Part shown: piece after piece, positions 34,611 through 43,750 of the stretch | Position numbering within the stretch: position 1 is the first letter of the stretch | Layout of the letters: every line of letters starts with the position of its first letter | Assembly (NCBI RefSeq): GCF_019924045.1 | Contig: NZ_JAHXBN010000011.1 | Span: forward strand, 372,001 to 436,000 | Length of the DNA: 64,000 nucleotides | Source: Dyadobacter fermentans | GTDB lineage: Bacteria; Bacteroidota; Bacteroidia; Cytophagales; Spirosomataceae | Direction: 5' to 3' | Program-made: the position numbers and the translations under genes | Notes under the pieces: generated by a model | Database searches by the model: none | What the model saw: the letters and a program-made list of their open reading frames with translations, nothing else | What the model was told of the DNA's origin: nothing

Positions 34611-35531
34611 ATGACACAACTTTCGGTCCGGCACTTACTTGGAATCAAAAACCTGAACGAGAACGACATTCAAACTATCTTAGATACAGCGACTCAGTTC
34701 AAAGAAGTCATTAACCGGCCCATCAAGAAAGTCCCTTCCCTCCGCGACATTACCATTGCCAACGTTTTTTTCGAAAACTCCACCCGAACCAGGCTTTCTT
34801 TTGAGCTTGCTGAAAAAAGGCTTTCTGCCGATGTGGTTAATTTTTCGGCTTCCGGCAGTTCGGTCAAAAAGGGAGAAACATTGCTCGACACGGTCAATAA
34901 TATCCTCGCCATGAAAGTGGACATGATCGTGATGCGCCACAGCAGTCCGGGCGCACCGCATTACCTCTCCACGCGCATCCCCGCGAACGTTGTGAATGCG
35001 GGCGATGGCACGCACGAGCACCCAACGCAGGCATTGCTCGACGCGTTTTCAATGCGTGAAAAACTGGGTGACCTGGCCGGTAAAAAAATCGCGATCATCG
35101 GCGACATTACCCACTCGCGTGTGGCATTGTCAAACATATTCTGTCTGCAAAAACTCGGTGCGGAAGTGATGGTATGCGGCCCTTCCACATTGATTCCTAA
35201 GCATTTGGGAGAACTCGGTGTAAAAATCGGGCATAATGTCAAAGAGGCGTTGCAATGGTGCGACGTGGCCAACGTGCTGCGTATACAGCTGGAACGGCAA
35301 CAGATCAAATACTTCCCGTCGCTGCGTGAGTATTCGTTGTATTATGGCATCAACAAGGCCATGCTGGACGAACTGGACAAGGAAATAGTGCTCATGCACC
35401 CGGGGCCTATCAACCGCGGCGTAGAGCTTTCTTCCGACGCGGCCGATTCGCAGCATTCCATTATCTTGAACCAGGTAGAAAACGGGGTGGCCGTGAGAAT
35501 GGCCGTGCTTTACCTCCTGGCGCAGCAATAG
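34611..35531 (+). CDS. pyrB: Aspartate carbamoyltransferase catalytic subunit
   Basis: A 306-residue enzyme making carbamoyl aspartate, the committed step of pyrimidine synthesis. FFENSTRTRLSFE carries the carbamoyl phosphate-binding STRTR, HEHPTQALLD binds substrate, and MHPGPINRG closes the active site. Normal length. The regulatory subunit pyrI is not adjacent. pyrR lies 21 kb away rather than next to it. Its stop is adjacent to that of the convergent AlkD-like gene. Confidence 0.95.
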   Translation: MTQLSVRHLLGIKNLNENDIQTILDTATQFKEVINRPIKKVPSLRDITIANVFFENSTRTRLSFELAEKRLSADVVNFSASGSSVKKGETLLDTVNNILAMKVDMIVMRHSSPGAPHYLSTRIPANVVNAGDGTHEHPTQALLDAFSMREKLGDLAGKKIAIIGDITHSRVALSNIFCLQKLGAEVMVCGPSTLIPKHLGELGVKIGHNVKEALQWCDVANVLRIQLERQQIKYFPSLREYSLYYGINKAMLDELDKEIVLMHPGPINRGVELSSDAADSQHSIILNQVENGVAVRMAVLYLLAQQ

Positions 35532-36242
35532 TCAGCACCTTACTTCTTTTCGCTTTCTTCCCAGAAGGCCTTTGTCCCATACTTTCTGAATGTAATCGGG
35601 TGAGTAAGGCACTTTGCATTCGGTATTCCCCATATTGACTTTCACCTTCCCGATCCTTTTGCCGACCTCCATCGCTTTTTCCGCCAGCGGCGCGTAATAC
35701 GAGCCCACGGCGATCACGAAGCCGTTCATAACATACCGGACCTGGTTGGGCGCCGAATGTACCTCGCGCTCAACACGGTCTAGCAGCTCGTCAATTTCCT
35801 GCCTATCGAGCTGATCGTCCGGTGTCAATGCCATAATGTAGCCCCAGGTTGCCCATCCGGCATCCGCCGTCAGTTCGTCGTCGGATTCGATCCATTTCCG
35901 GGCCATTTCAAATTTGTAGGGGCTTTCCGCCGCATTCCAGGCAACCGTGTACTCGCTGATCATATGCCAGGAAGCGCCTTTAATCCATTCGTCGAGTACT
36001 TCAGGCGTCATCAAGGCAGGCTTCGACATCAGTCCGGCCAGGTACATCGCATCCGAGTTACCTGTTTTGAACAATTCGAGCGCTAGCTGATGGTTGTTTC
36101 TGTACCTTTTCAAAATCGGCTTCATATCCCCGATCCTCACACCATAAATCGGTTCAACCGCCCCGTGATTCTTCATCGTTTTATGCGTCTGCTCCGTCGC
36201 CAGCATCGCCAGCTCGTTCATGATTTCCTTCACCTGCTCCAT
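35532..36242 (-). CDS. DNA alkylation repair protein, AlkD-like
   Basis: A 236-residue all-helical protein. LAGLMSKPALMTPEVLDEWI, YTVAWNAAESPYKFEMARKW and ADAGWATWGYIMALTPDD are in line with the HEAT-like repeats of the DNA alkylation repair (AlkD/AlkC) family, which remove N3 and N7 alkylated purines without base flipping. The catalytic Asp/Trp residues cannot be assigned with certainty by eye. It ends exactly at the pyrB stop and is divergent from the SDR gene with 84 bp between. Confidence 0.78.
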   Translation of the reverse strand: MEQVKEIMNELAMLATEQTHKTMKNHGAVEPIYGVRIGDMKPILKRYRNNHQLALELFKTGNSDAMYLAGLMSKPALMTPEVLDEWIKGASWHMISEYTVAWNAAESPYKFEMARKWIESDDELTADAGWATWGYIMALTPDDQLDRQEIDELLDRVEREVHSAPNQVRYVMNGFVIAVGSYYAPLAEKAMEVGKRIGKVKVNMGNTECKVPYSPDYIQKVWDKGLLGRKRKEVRC

Positions 36243-36326
36243 TTCCGGCCGATTTGTTTTTCATTCAAAATATAATGTTTTTAAAGAAAAATTTACTTTT
36301 CATCCCATTCTAAAAATACACCCATC

Positions 36327-37217
36327 ATGGCTTACAACGAAGGTATGCTTCGCGACGGCGCGCTCGAAAACCGGACGATCATCGTCACCGGAGGCGGTAC
36401 CGGGCTCGGCAAATCGATGGCCGCCTATTTCCTCCGCCTCGGCGCGAATGTGGTCATTTGCAGCAGAAAAGAAGATGTCCTCCAAAAAACGGCGTCCGAA
36501 CTCAGCCAGAACACAGGCGGCAAGATCATTTATGTAGCGTGCGATGTGCGGAAAACCGAGCAGATCGAGCATGTGATCGAGAAAGCCGTTGAAGCATTCG
36601 GGCAGGTTGATGGACTGGTTAATAACTCCGCAGGGAATTTCATCAGTCCTACGGAGCGGCTTTCCTATAAAGCGGTTGACACGGTCGTCGATATTGTATT
36701 GCGCGGCACCTACTATTTTACCCTGGCTTTGGGCAAATACTGGATTGAAAACCATATCAAAGGCTCGGTACTCAACATCGTGACCACCTACGCCACCACC
36801 GGTTCGGGCTGGGTAGTACCGTCGGCTATGGCCAAGGCCGGCGTGCTCACGATGACCAAATCGCTCGCATTCGAATGGGGACGGCATGGAATACGACTCA
36901 ATGCGATCGCGCCCGGCCCATTCCCCACAAAAGGTGCCTGGGACCGCCTGTTTCCCGAGGAACTCGCCACCAAATTCGCATTCGAAAACCGCATTCCCCT
37001 CGCGCGGACGGGCGAACACCAGGAACTGGCCAATCTGGCCGCCTATCTGATTTCGGATTTCTCGGCCTATATGACGGGTGAAGTGATCACACTCGACGGC
37101 GGTGAAGTACTAGCCGGAGGCCAATTCAATTTCCTGAAAGAAATCACTGACAATCAATGGGATGCCATCGAAGAACAGATCAAATTGGCCACCCGTGGCG
37201 GTAAGAGTCCGGAATAA
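36327..37217 (+). CDS. SDR oxidoreductase, 2,4-dienoyl-CoA reductase-like
   Basis: A 296-residue NADPH enzyme. The Rossmann motif is TGGGTGLGKSMA; VNNSAGNFISPTERLS and IVTTYATTGSGWVVPSAMAK follow. The canonical YxxxK tyrosine is replaced by serine (SAMAK), and GPFPTKGAWDRLFP plus the ending GGEVLAGGQFN are as in mitochondrial and peroxisomal 2,4-dienoyl-CoA reductases, which act without that tyrosine. It would support oxidation of polyunsaturated fatty acids, in keeping with the acyl-CoA dehydrogenase elsewhere in the window. Confidence 0.87.
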   Translation: MAYNEGMLRDGALENRTIIVTGGGTGLGKSMAAYFLRLGANVVICSRKEDVLQKTASELSQNTGGKIIYVACDVRKTEQIEHVIEKAVEAFGQVDGLVNNSAGNFISPTERLSYKAVDTVVDIVLRGTYYFTLALGKYWIENHIKGSVLNIVTTYATTGSGWVVPSAMAKAGVLTMTKSLAFEWGRHGIRLNAIAPGPFPTKGAWDRLFPEELATKFAFENRIPLARTGEHQELANLAAYLISDFSAYMTGEVITLDGGEVLAGGQFNFLKEITDNQWDAIEEQIKLATRGGKSPE

Positions 37218-37241
37218 AAATTTTATTACCGTTTTATTGGG

Positions 37242-37249
37242 TAATTTTG
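37242..37249 (+). promoter_or_regulatory. -7 promoter box for the GWxTD gene
   Basis: TAATTTTG is a perfect TAnnTTTG match, 40 bp before the ATG at 37290. Confidence 0.55.
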
Positions 37250-37289
37250 CCCGTTCGTTCGTTATTTGACAAACGATGAATACACGTAC

Positions 37290-38582
37290 ATGAGAACAAA
37301 TCTTCGCTTTTGTATCCATATAATGTCTGTTTTGGTGATGGCCGGGTGCGCATCATCCAATAAGTCTATGAAGCAGATTCCCGAGGCGCAAGTACGGCCG
37401 ACGGAGCAACAGCAGGCGCCAGCGCCAGTGAATGAGGAGCTCTCACTGGTGGCCATTCAAAGCAAGTATTTGCTGAAAGACACGACGCAGACGTCGGTTT
37501 TTCTGTACGTGGATGCCTTCAAAGGAAAAAATCCGATCGGCGTCGCAGATTTTGTGAAGCTGTATAATCTCAATTACGTCATCTATTCCGACTATGGAAC
37601 ACGTGAGCGACTAGGCTACGGCAATGTGAAGCTCGATTCAACAAACGTTTCCCGCATGGGCGACAAAATCGTGATCTCCTACGAACTTAAAAGCCCTAAC
37701 CGCGATTACGGTGTCCTTCTTAGCGAAATCAGTCAGACCGGGACGCTGAAGAAGGTACTGAACGACCTCACGATTCGCTTCAAAAAGCTGGCTGTAAACC
37801 AGATGTACGGCGTTTACACAGGCAATTCGACGCAGCCATTGCAGAGACATTATATCAGTTCCAACGAACAGTTTACGATCAAAAAAGCGGGCGAAAACGC
37901 CGATCAGCTGCACGTTTACTATTACAATCACGACTTCGAGCCGGCGGGATCGCCGATGAACATCGCTCCGAAGAACGTGGGCAAATCGCTCGAAGTGGAT
38001 AGTACTTTCATGGTCAGCGCCAACCAGCCGCTGCAATTCACGAAAGAAGGTCTTTACAATATTTTCGCAGACACTACCCAGTCGGAAGGCCTTGGCATTC
38101 TGGTGGTAAATGAGCGCTTCCCTAAGGTTACCCGCCCGCAATTGTTGCTGGGCCCATTGCTTTACATGAGTACCAACAATGAGATCAACGAGATCAAGAA
38201 GGCCGAGGACTATAAAAAGGCTTTGGATAAATACTGGCTGACGCTCATGAACGGTAATGCACCGCTTGCGCAACAATCGATCCGCTCGTTCTACGGGCGT
38301 GTCGAGGAAGCCAACCAGCTTTTCACGACTTACAAAGAGGGCTGGAAAACCGACAAAGGAATGATTTACATTGTGTTGGGCCCGCCGGACAAAGTACAGC
38401 GCAGCAAGGACCGCGAGGTTTGGACGTACGATCACAGAGGCAATGCCCAAAACGTCAATTTTACATTTAACAGAAGAAACAATCAATTTGTGGATGATCA
38501 TTATGAACTGGTTCGCTATGCCGAGTACCAGCCGATTTGGTATCCAGTAGTAGAAGCATGGAGAAACGGAAGTATACGGTAA
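37290..38582 (+). CDS. GWxTD-domain lipoprotein
   Basis: A 430-residue protein. The ATG at 37290 begins a lipoprotein signal with MAGC as lipobox, so the cysteine is the likely acylation site; an upstream TTG at 37266 is rejected. The middle is beta-rich. Near residue 345 lies GWKTDKGMIYIVLGPPDKVQ, the GWxTD motif that names the family, followed by FTFNRRNNQFVDDHYEL. The function is unknown; the family is common in Bacteroidota. It overlaps the rlmB gene by 25 bp and is probably co-transcribed with it. Confidence 0.87.
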   Translation: MRTNLRFCIHIMSVLVMAGCASSNKSMKQIPEAQVRPTEQQQAPAPVNEELSLVAIQSKYLLKDTTQTSVFLYVDAFKGKNPIGVADFVKLYNLNYVIYSDYGTRERLGYGNVKLDSTNVSRMGDKIVISYELKSPNRDYGVLLSEISQTGTLKKVLNDLTIRFKKLAVNQMYGVYTGNSTQPLQRHYISSNEQFTIKKAGENADQLHVYYYNHDFEPAGSPMNIAPKNVGKSLEVDSTFMVSANQPLQFTKEGLYNIFADTTQSEGLGILVVNERFPKVTRPQLLLGPLLYMSTNNEINEIKKAEDYKKALDKYWLTLMNGNAPLAQQSIRSFYGRVEEANQLFTTYKEGWKTDKGMIYIVLGPPDKVQRSKDREVWTYDHRGNAQNVNFTFNRRNNQFVDDHYELVRYAEYQPIWYPVVEAWRNGSIR

Positions 38583-39328
38583 GAAAACCAGCCCCCAGAC
38601 AGTCCCAGGCCGATATGGTTTTTGGTACGCAGTCGGTACTTGAAACCCTTCGTTCGGGCAAAGAAATCGAACGGTTATTTATTCAGCGCGAGTTCGGGCT
38701 TGCGGAAATTGAAAAACTCGCCAAAGAACTTGGCGTACCCTACCAGCGTGTACCGGTTGAAAAACTAAACCGGGTAACCCGCAAAAACCACCAGGGCGTA
38801 ATCGCATTTGTGTCGCCCATTCAGTACATGCCTTTGCACAACGTGCTTACGCAGGTGTATGAGGATGGCAAGACTCCGCTCCTGCTCCTGCTCGACCGCG
38901 TCACCGACGTCCGTAACTTCGGTGCAATCGCGCGTACAGCCGAATGCGCAGGCGTGCAGGCAATCATCGTCCCTACGAAAGGCGGCGCGCAAATCAATGC
39001 GGATGCGATGAAAACCTCTTCCGGTGCATTGAACTTCCTGCCCATCTGCCGTGAACCTAATCTCTACGAAACGCTGACCTACCTACGGAACAGCGGCTTA
39101 CAGATCATTGCTTGTACGGAAAAAACAGACAAATCGCTTTATGATATTGATTTCTCCGTCCCAACGGTGATCATCATGGGCTCAGAGGAAGATGGTATTT
39201 CCAAAGAATTCATCGACCTCGCCGACAGCGGAGCGAGAATCCCGCTTGCCGGACAAGTAGAGTCACTGAACGTATCCGTTGCGAGTTCTATCATTCTCTA
39301 TGAAGCTGTGAGGCAGCGGATAAAATAA
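38558..39328 (+). CDS. rlmB: 23S rRNA (guanosine-2'-O)-methyltransferase, RlmB/TrmH family
   Basis: A 256-residue SpoU-type enzyme. The substrate-binding domain is N-terminal (VFGTQSVLETLRSGKEIERLF; VPVEKLNRVTRKNHQG). The trefoil-knot domain follows, with LLDRVTDVRNFGAIARTAEC (motif 1), IIMGSEEDGIS (motif 2) and IPLAGQVESLNVSVASSIIL (motif 3). It should methylate G2251 of 23S rRNA or a similar site, with SAM as donor. The ATG at 38558 is chosen over that at 38537. It is the last gene of its operon. Confidence 0.92.
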   Translation: MEKRKYTVRKPAPRQSQADMVFGTQSVLETLRSGKEIERLFIQREFGLAEIEKLAKELGVPYQRVPVEKLNRVTRKNHQGVIAFVSPIQYMPLHNVLTQVYEDGKTPLLLLLDRVTDVRNFGAIARTAECAGVQAIIVPTKGGAQINADAMKTSSGALNFLPICREPNLYETLTYLRNSGLQIIACTEKTDKSLYDIDFSVPTVIIMGSEEDGISKEFIDLADSGARIPLAGQVESLNVSVASSIILYEAVRQRIK

Positions 39329-39333
39329 TAAGG

Positions 39334-39365
39334 AAAAAAGGCAAGTCTCGCGACTTGCCTTTTTT
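39334..39365. terminator. Bidirectional terminator between rlmB and mnmA
   Basis: Perfect 14-bp stem AAAAAAGGCAAGTC / GACTTGCCTTTTTT with a 4-nt loop. Its end overlaps the mnmA stop, so it serves both genes. Confidence 0.9.
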
Positions 39366-40473
39366 AGTGCTCCTGCTTAAAACTCTTCATAATCCAGCCG
39401 CCTCCGACCACATCATCGCCTTCATAAAAGACAGCGGCCTGGCCTGGTGCAATGCCGTTGACGCCGTCGTGGAAGCGTGCCACGATTTGATCAGGGCCGG
39501 TTTGTTCGATGATCGCCGGGGTACCGTCGTGTTTGTACCGCACTTTGGTGACGGTTTCGAGCGGTTTTTCGATGGATTCGTATTTTTGGAGGTTCAATTT
39601 GCTCACATTCATGCCGTCGCGGAAAAGATCGGGCATGTCACCCAGCACTACTTCATTAGTATCTTTCCGGATTTCAGTCACGAAAACGGGACGACCCAAC
39701 GCGATACCCAGCCCTTTGCGCTGACCGACAGTGTAGAATGGGTAACCTTCGTGTTTACCAACTACGGTACCATCTGCGTAGATGAAATTACCACCTGCCA
39801 CTTCGGCTTCCAGCCCGGGAATACGCCTTTTCAGGAAGCCGCGGTAATCGTTATCCGGCACAAAACAGATTTCGTAGCTTTCAGATTTATTGACCAGATC
39901 AATAAACCCTCTTTCGCGCGCCATTTCCCGGATTTCGGTTTTATGCAAATAACCTAACGGCAACTTGGTACGGGCAAGGCTTTCCTGCGACACCCCCCAA
40001 AGCACATAGCTCTGATCTTTCCAGGCATCAATGCCTTTGGAAACATAATGGCGCCCGTTATTGAACTGCATATTGGCATAGTGCCCGGTCGCTATGAATT
40101 CGCAATCGAGGCGATCGGCGCGGCGTAGCAGTGCGTCCCATTTAATGTGGGTATTGCAAAGCACGCACGGATTAGGCGTGCGGCCTTCGAGGTATTCTCC
40201 TGTAAAATGGTCGATCACATAATCACCGAACTCGGCCCGGATGTCGAGAATATAATGTGGGAAACCCAGTTCCACCGCGATATTGCGCGCATCGTTAATA
40301 GAATCCAGCGAACAACAGCCGGTTTCTTTCTTGGTACCGCCACTGCTGGCATAGTCCCAGGTTTTCATGGTCATCCCAATGACCTCATAACCTTGTTCGT
40401 GGAGAAGGACAGCTGCGAGCGAGCTGTCGATGCCGCCGCTCATAGCGACGAGAATGCGTCCGTGTTTACTCAT
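39364..40473 (-). CDS. mnmA: tRNA-specific 2-thiouridylase
   Basis: A 369-residue enzyme that thiolates U34 of tRNA Lys, Glu and Gln. The PP-loop is AMSGGIDSS (residues about 10-18). The catalytic cysteine pair is in NPCVLCNTHIKW (about 102) and SYEICFVPDNDYRGFL (about 200). The ATG at 40473 is preferred over an upstream TTG/ATG extension to 40551. It ends at the terminator shared with rlmB. Confidence 0.95.
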   Translation of the reverse strand: MSKHGRILVAMSGGIDSSLAAVLLHEQGYEVIGMTMKTWDYASSGGTKKETGCCSLDSINDARNIAVELGFPHYILDIRAEFGDYVIDHFTGEYLEGRTPNPCVLCNTHIKWDALLRRADRLDCEFIATGHYANMQFNNGRHYVSKGIDAWKDQSYVLWGVSQESLARTKLPLGYLHKTEIREMARERGFIDLVNKSESYEICFVPDNDYRGFLKRRIPGLEAEVAGGNFIYADGTVVGKHEGYPFYTVGQRKGLGIALGRPVFVTEIRKDTNEVVLGDMPDLFRDGMNVSKLNLQKYESIEKPLETVTKVRYKHDGTPAIIEQTGPDQIVARFHDGVNGIAPGQAAVFYEGDDVVGGGWIMKSFKQEH

Positions 40474-40570
40474 GGTAGTAATCTGGCGAAGGTTGAATGC
40501 CTTCCGATTTTGGTTGGTTTGAAAGGCCGTAACAGCAGCGAGCTGCGGCACAGTTCCGCAAAGGTACAGA

Positions 40571-41965
40571 TTAATTGGCTACAACGACTTTAAAAACATC
40601 ATTTCCTACCTTCAACACATAAGTCCCGTCGTGCAGGCGACTGGTGTCGATCGGCCCGGCAGGTAGTTGAGGTCCCGATTTAACGGTCTTCCCGTCGAGT
40701 GTTTGCAAACTGAACGCCTGATTTCTATTCTCCGACTCGATTGAAAGCTGCCCACGCGACGGGTTTGGAAACACGGAAACCGTTTTTATATCCGATCCAC
40801 CCTCCTCTCTTTTCACTGATATAATGCGCGAATACTCAAATGATTGATCGTGATCGATTTGTTTGAGGCGGTAGTAAAGTTGCTTTTCCGGCTGCGGGTC
40901 TGTAAATGTGTAAGTATTCTCAATCTTGCTGTTACCTGTTCCATCCAAAAATGCGATCGGTTCGAATTGGCGGGCATTCCGACTTCTTTCGACGCTGAAC
41001 CCGGCGTTGCCCGATTCCCAGCTCGTCGTCCATGTCAATCTGTTTCCATCCGGCTTGCTTTCACCGAAAAAACTCGTCAATCCGACAGGCAAAGCGATCT
41101 GGCATTCGTTCGATTGCAGAACGACCTCTGGCGAAGCACAACCTGCGGCATTTTCGGTGATGTGGATCGTTTTCGTGGTGGTCAGAAAGTAACAGATACT
41201 TTTGACCCCGCACATCGACAACATATCTGAATACCGCAAGCGGACATACGACACCGAAGACAAGTTCACATTTTCCAGGCCGGCAAGGCTGGTCAGTGAA
41301 GTATTGTAATCCAGTTGAAGGTAATGGCTCATTGATGTGAGGTTGCTCAACGCGGCGATACTGGTCAACTTCGGGTTATATGAAATGTAAAGGTAGTCCC
41401 CGATCAACGTCAAATTGTTCAAACCGTTTAAACTGACAAGGTTGTTGTTCGCTCCGATAGCAACCTGCCCTGTGATGGTCTTAAGGTTGTCAAGCCCTGT
41501 AAGATCCTGCAATAGCGGATCATTGCCTATCGAAAGAAATCCGTTGATGGTTGTCAACTTGCTGACGGCGGAAAGACTAGTCAATCCTGCACTAAAAACA
41601 ACCCTGAAATTACCCGACGAGACGAGTTCGTTAAGCCCGGTCAGTGTGGCTAGCAGCGGATTATTTTCAATATTGATATCTCCCGCTGAAGTGAGTGAAG
41701 AAAGGCCTGAAATACTGGTGAGCAACGGATTATTAAGAATATTAAGCGACGCTACCGAAGTAACTCCTGCTAATCCGTTAAGGTTGGTAATATCACTTCC
41801 TGAAACTACTACCGGATTGCTGATTGCAGTACATCCTGGATGCGAGATTGAGAAGTTATCAATACTCGTTTGCGTGTTGAATTCAGAATTTACGGTGCAC
41901 ACACCGGCCTCAGCACGGGACACCATCAGAACAAAGAGAAGCAACAGGGGTAGACAAAGTCTCAT
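40571..41965 (-). CDS. Secreted leucine-rich L-domain-like protein with T9SS C-terminal domain
   Basis: A 464-residue protein. The signal peptide ends SRAEA. Residues about 40-280 are irregular leucine-rich repeats of the receptor L-domain type: units of the form NNPLLTSISGLSSLTSAGD and NLVSLNGLNNLTLIGDYL. Then a 170-residue module (LPVGLTSFFGESKP ... YYRLKQIDHDQSFEYSRIISV) precedes the sorting domain VFPNPSRGQLSIE ... DGTYVLKVG. The same module and domain end the CotH protein at 30837. It is probably a surface or secreted binding protein sent through T9SS. Confidence 0.85.
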   Translation of the reverse strand: MRLCLPLLLLFVLMVSRAEAGVCTVNSEFNTQTSIDNFSISHPGCTAISNPVVVSGSDITNLNGLAGVTSVASLNILNNPLLTSISGLSSLTSAGDINIENNPLLATLTGLNELVSSGNFRVVFSAGLTSLSAVSKLTTINGFLSIGNDPLLQDLTGLDNLKTITGQVAIGANNNLVSLNGLNNLTLIGDYLYISYNPKLTSIAALSNLTSMSHYLQLDYNTSLTSLAGLENVNLSSVSYVRLRYSDMLSMCGVKSICYFLTTTKTIHITENAAGCASPEVVLQSNECQIALPVGLTSFFGESKPDGNRLTWTTSWESGNAGFSVERSRNARQFEPIAFLDGTGNSKIENTYTFTDPQPEKQLYYRLKQIDHDQSFEYSRIISVKREEGGSDIKTVSVFPNPSRGQLSIESENRNQAFSLQTLDGKTVKSGPQLPAGPIDTSRLHDGTYVLKVGNDVFKVVVAN

Positions 41966-42062
41966 AGAAGCAGGCGGTTGGGTTGATAACTCCCACAATA
42001 TCCGCATTCTTTAACCTCTTTGCAACCCATTGTTACATACGATTAACCGCGCCACTGCACGC

Positions 42063-43106
42063 TCAGGCGATCGCCTGGCGGATTACATTCTTGATATTCA
42101 GCTCGATAATTTCCGTCATTGTTTCACATTTATAATAGTGCGAGTCGGAATAATGCTGCGCGAGGCCTTCCCTTAACTGATGAATGTGGTCAATCGTTGA
42201 TATCTTGTCCTTGATACACACATCGCGCAGGTCCCGCAAGCGGTAACGCTCCGCTTTGGCCTGGTACATGATCGACGACTGCTCCTCCTGCTGATATTGC
42301 ACCACAGTTTTGTCGGTCAGGTGTTCCATCGCGAGTTGCACATAAGGCAGGTTTTCCTTAAAAAACTGGGGCATATACACTTTCAGATTGCCCTCGTAAA
42401 ACTGCTGGTCGAAGTCGATGGCGCGGAGGCGGAACTGAAAATCGTCAAAATCCGGGGTAATCTGCATGACAAAGTTATACGAACGCATATCGCCCAGCAG
42501 CGTGATCTTGCAGCGCTCATTGAACTTCACAAATTCCTTCGCGATCCGGATCGGGTTGTAGTCGGGGTCGCGCATACGCGTGCGGGCAAACTCGTCACCC
42601 GGAATGCCTGCAATATGCTCCTCGATCAACGTCTCGCCGTCGACGATGTAGTTTACCTGGTTAGGTGAGAAGATTTCTTCCAGTTCCAGCCCGTAAATGC
42701 GGGAAGAATCGGCCTTTTTGACGTAGAAATAATCGTAGATATCATTCAGCCGGTTTACGATCTTGATACGGAACGGGTTAGAATTGCCAAACTTGCAGTA
42801 GTCGATGCGATCGATGTATTTGTGCTCCACAATGCGCAGGTTACCCGAAGCTTTGAGCATTGCATACACCTTTTTCAATCCCGCATGCAAGCGTTCCAGC
42901 TCATGCGGCGGGTAGAGCGGACTTTCCCAAAGCGTATCCTTCCCGTTTTTATCAATGACCGGAAACGACTCATAAAAATTCAGCAAATCGTGGTAAGCCA
43001 CCGGCAGCCGGGCATCGCGCTGATAAAAACGCAGGTATTTGCGCAGCTCGGAGCTCACCGGATAAATCGGTTTTTTCTTTAATATTTTAACATCACCCAT
43101 TTCCAT
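42063..43106 (-). CDS. Uncharacterised protein with protein kinase-like motifs
   Basis: A 347-residue protein. I do not know a named family. Several motifs suggest a divergent kinase fold: YFYVKKA (129-132, beta-3 lysine type), LELEE (140-144, helix C type), ETLIEEHIAGIPG (hinge region), LLGDMRSYNFVM (GDxxxxN, 205-211, catalytic-loop type) and RLRAIDFDQQ (229-234, DFD instead of DFG). The last 100 residues are helical. It starts 50 bp from mobA and reads away from it. Phosphotransfer is an inference from the pattern only. Confidence 0.5.
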   Translation of the reverse strand: MEMGDVKILKKKPIYPVSSELRKYLRFYQRDARLPVAYHDLLNFYESFPVIDKNGKDTLWESPLYPPHELERLHAGLKKVYAMLKASGNLRIVEHKYIDRIDYCKFGNSNPFRIKIVNRLNDIYDYFYVKKADSSRIYGLELEEIFSPNQVNYIVDGETLIEEHIAGIPGDEFARTRMRDPDYNPIRIAKEFVKFNERCKITLLGDMRSYNFVMQITPDFDDFQFRLRAIDFDQQFYEGNLKVYMPQFFKENLPYVQLAMEHLTDKTVVQYQQEEQSSIMYQAKAERYRLRDLRDVCIKDKISTIDHIHQLREGLAQHYSDSHYYKCETMTEIIELNIKNVIRQAIA

Positions 43107-43155
43107 ACAAGGAAGTTACGCATATTTGACCGATTAAAACGATTGACTTGCCATT

Positions 43156-43749
43156 ATGAGCTTATACGGATTGGTGATTTGTGGCGGCGAAAGCACGAGA
43201 ATGGGGACCGACAAAAGTCTACTGGTGTATTACCAAAAACCTCAGCACGAACACGTTGCCGACCTGCTTGCCCCCTTATGCGAGCGTGTAATCCTCTGCT
43301 GCAATGCGGAACAACACAAAACATTCCGTACGGTCTACCCGAAACTGGCCGACCTGCCCAAATATAGCGGAGCAGGCCCCATGAGCGGATTGCTCACCGC
43401 ATTTGAGACCTTTCCCGGGAATGACTTCCTCATAGCAGGATGCGATTATCCCTACCTCACGACCAACGAGCTGGCCAATTTTCTGCATAATACCGATAAG
43501 GATTCGCCTGCCGCCGCCTTTTATAATGCAAGCGGATTCTACGAGCCGCTGCTCGGATGGTATTCACAATCGACGGGCCACGCATTATGGAAGGCTTTCG
43601 AAAACGGCTCGCGCTCTTTGCAGCGTTTTCTAATAGCGGAGCAAGCGGGGAAATACCAGCCATTGTCGGAAAAAACAATGCTGAGTGTGGACACGACAGC
43701 TGATTTCCAAGCCATAAAACGGACACTCGAAGCAGAAAATGACTTTTAA
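43156..43749 (+). CDS. mobA: Molybdenum cofactor guanylyltransferase-like (MobA)
   Basis: A 197-residue nucleotidyltransferase. CGGESTRMGTDKSLL is the GxSxRMGxDK GTP-binding and metal site; PKYSGAGPMSGLL and DFLIAGCDYPYL follow. It should attach GMP or CMP to molybdopterin to form the bis-nucleotide cofactor. The first gene of an operon with fdhD, a DUF7009 gene and the oxidoreductase, which explains its presence. Its stop overlaps the start region of fdhD. Confidence 0.87.
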   Translation: MSLYGLVICGGESTRMGTDKSLLVYYQKPQHEHVADLLAPLCERVILCCNAEQHKTFRTVYPKLADLPKYSGAGPMSGLLTAFETFPGNDFLIAGCDYPYLTTNELANFLHNTDKDSPAAAFYNASGFYEPLLGWYSQSTGHALWKAFENGSRSLQRFLIAEQAGKYQPLSEKTMLSVDTTADFQAIKRTLEAENDF

Positions 43750-43750
43750 A

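Noticed and set aside
36327..37217. Inactive SDR because the YxxxK tyrosine is missing
   Set aside because: 2,4-dienoyl-CoA reductases naturally lack it and the rest of the sequence matches that group.
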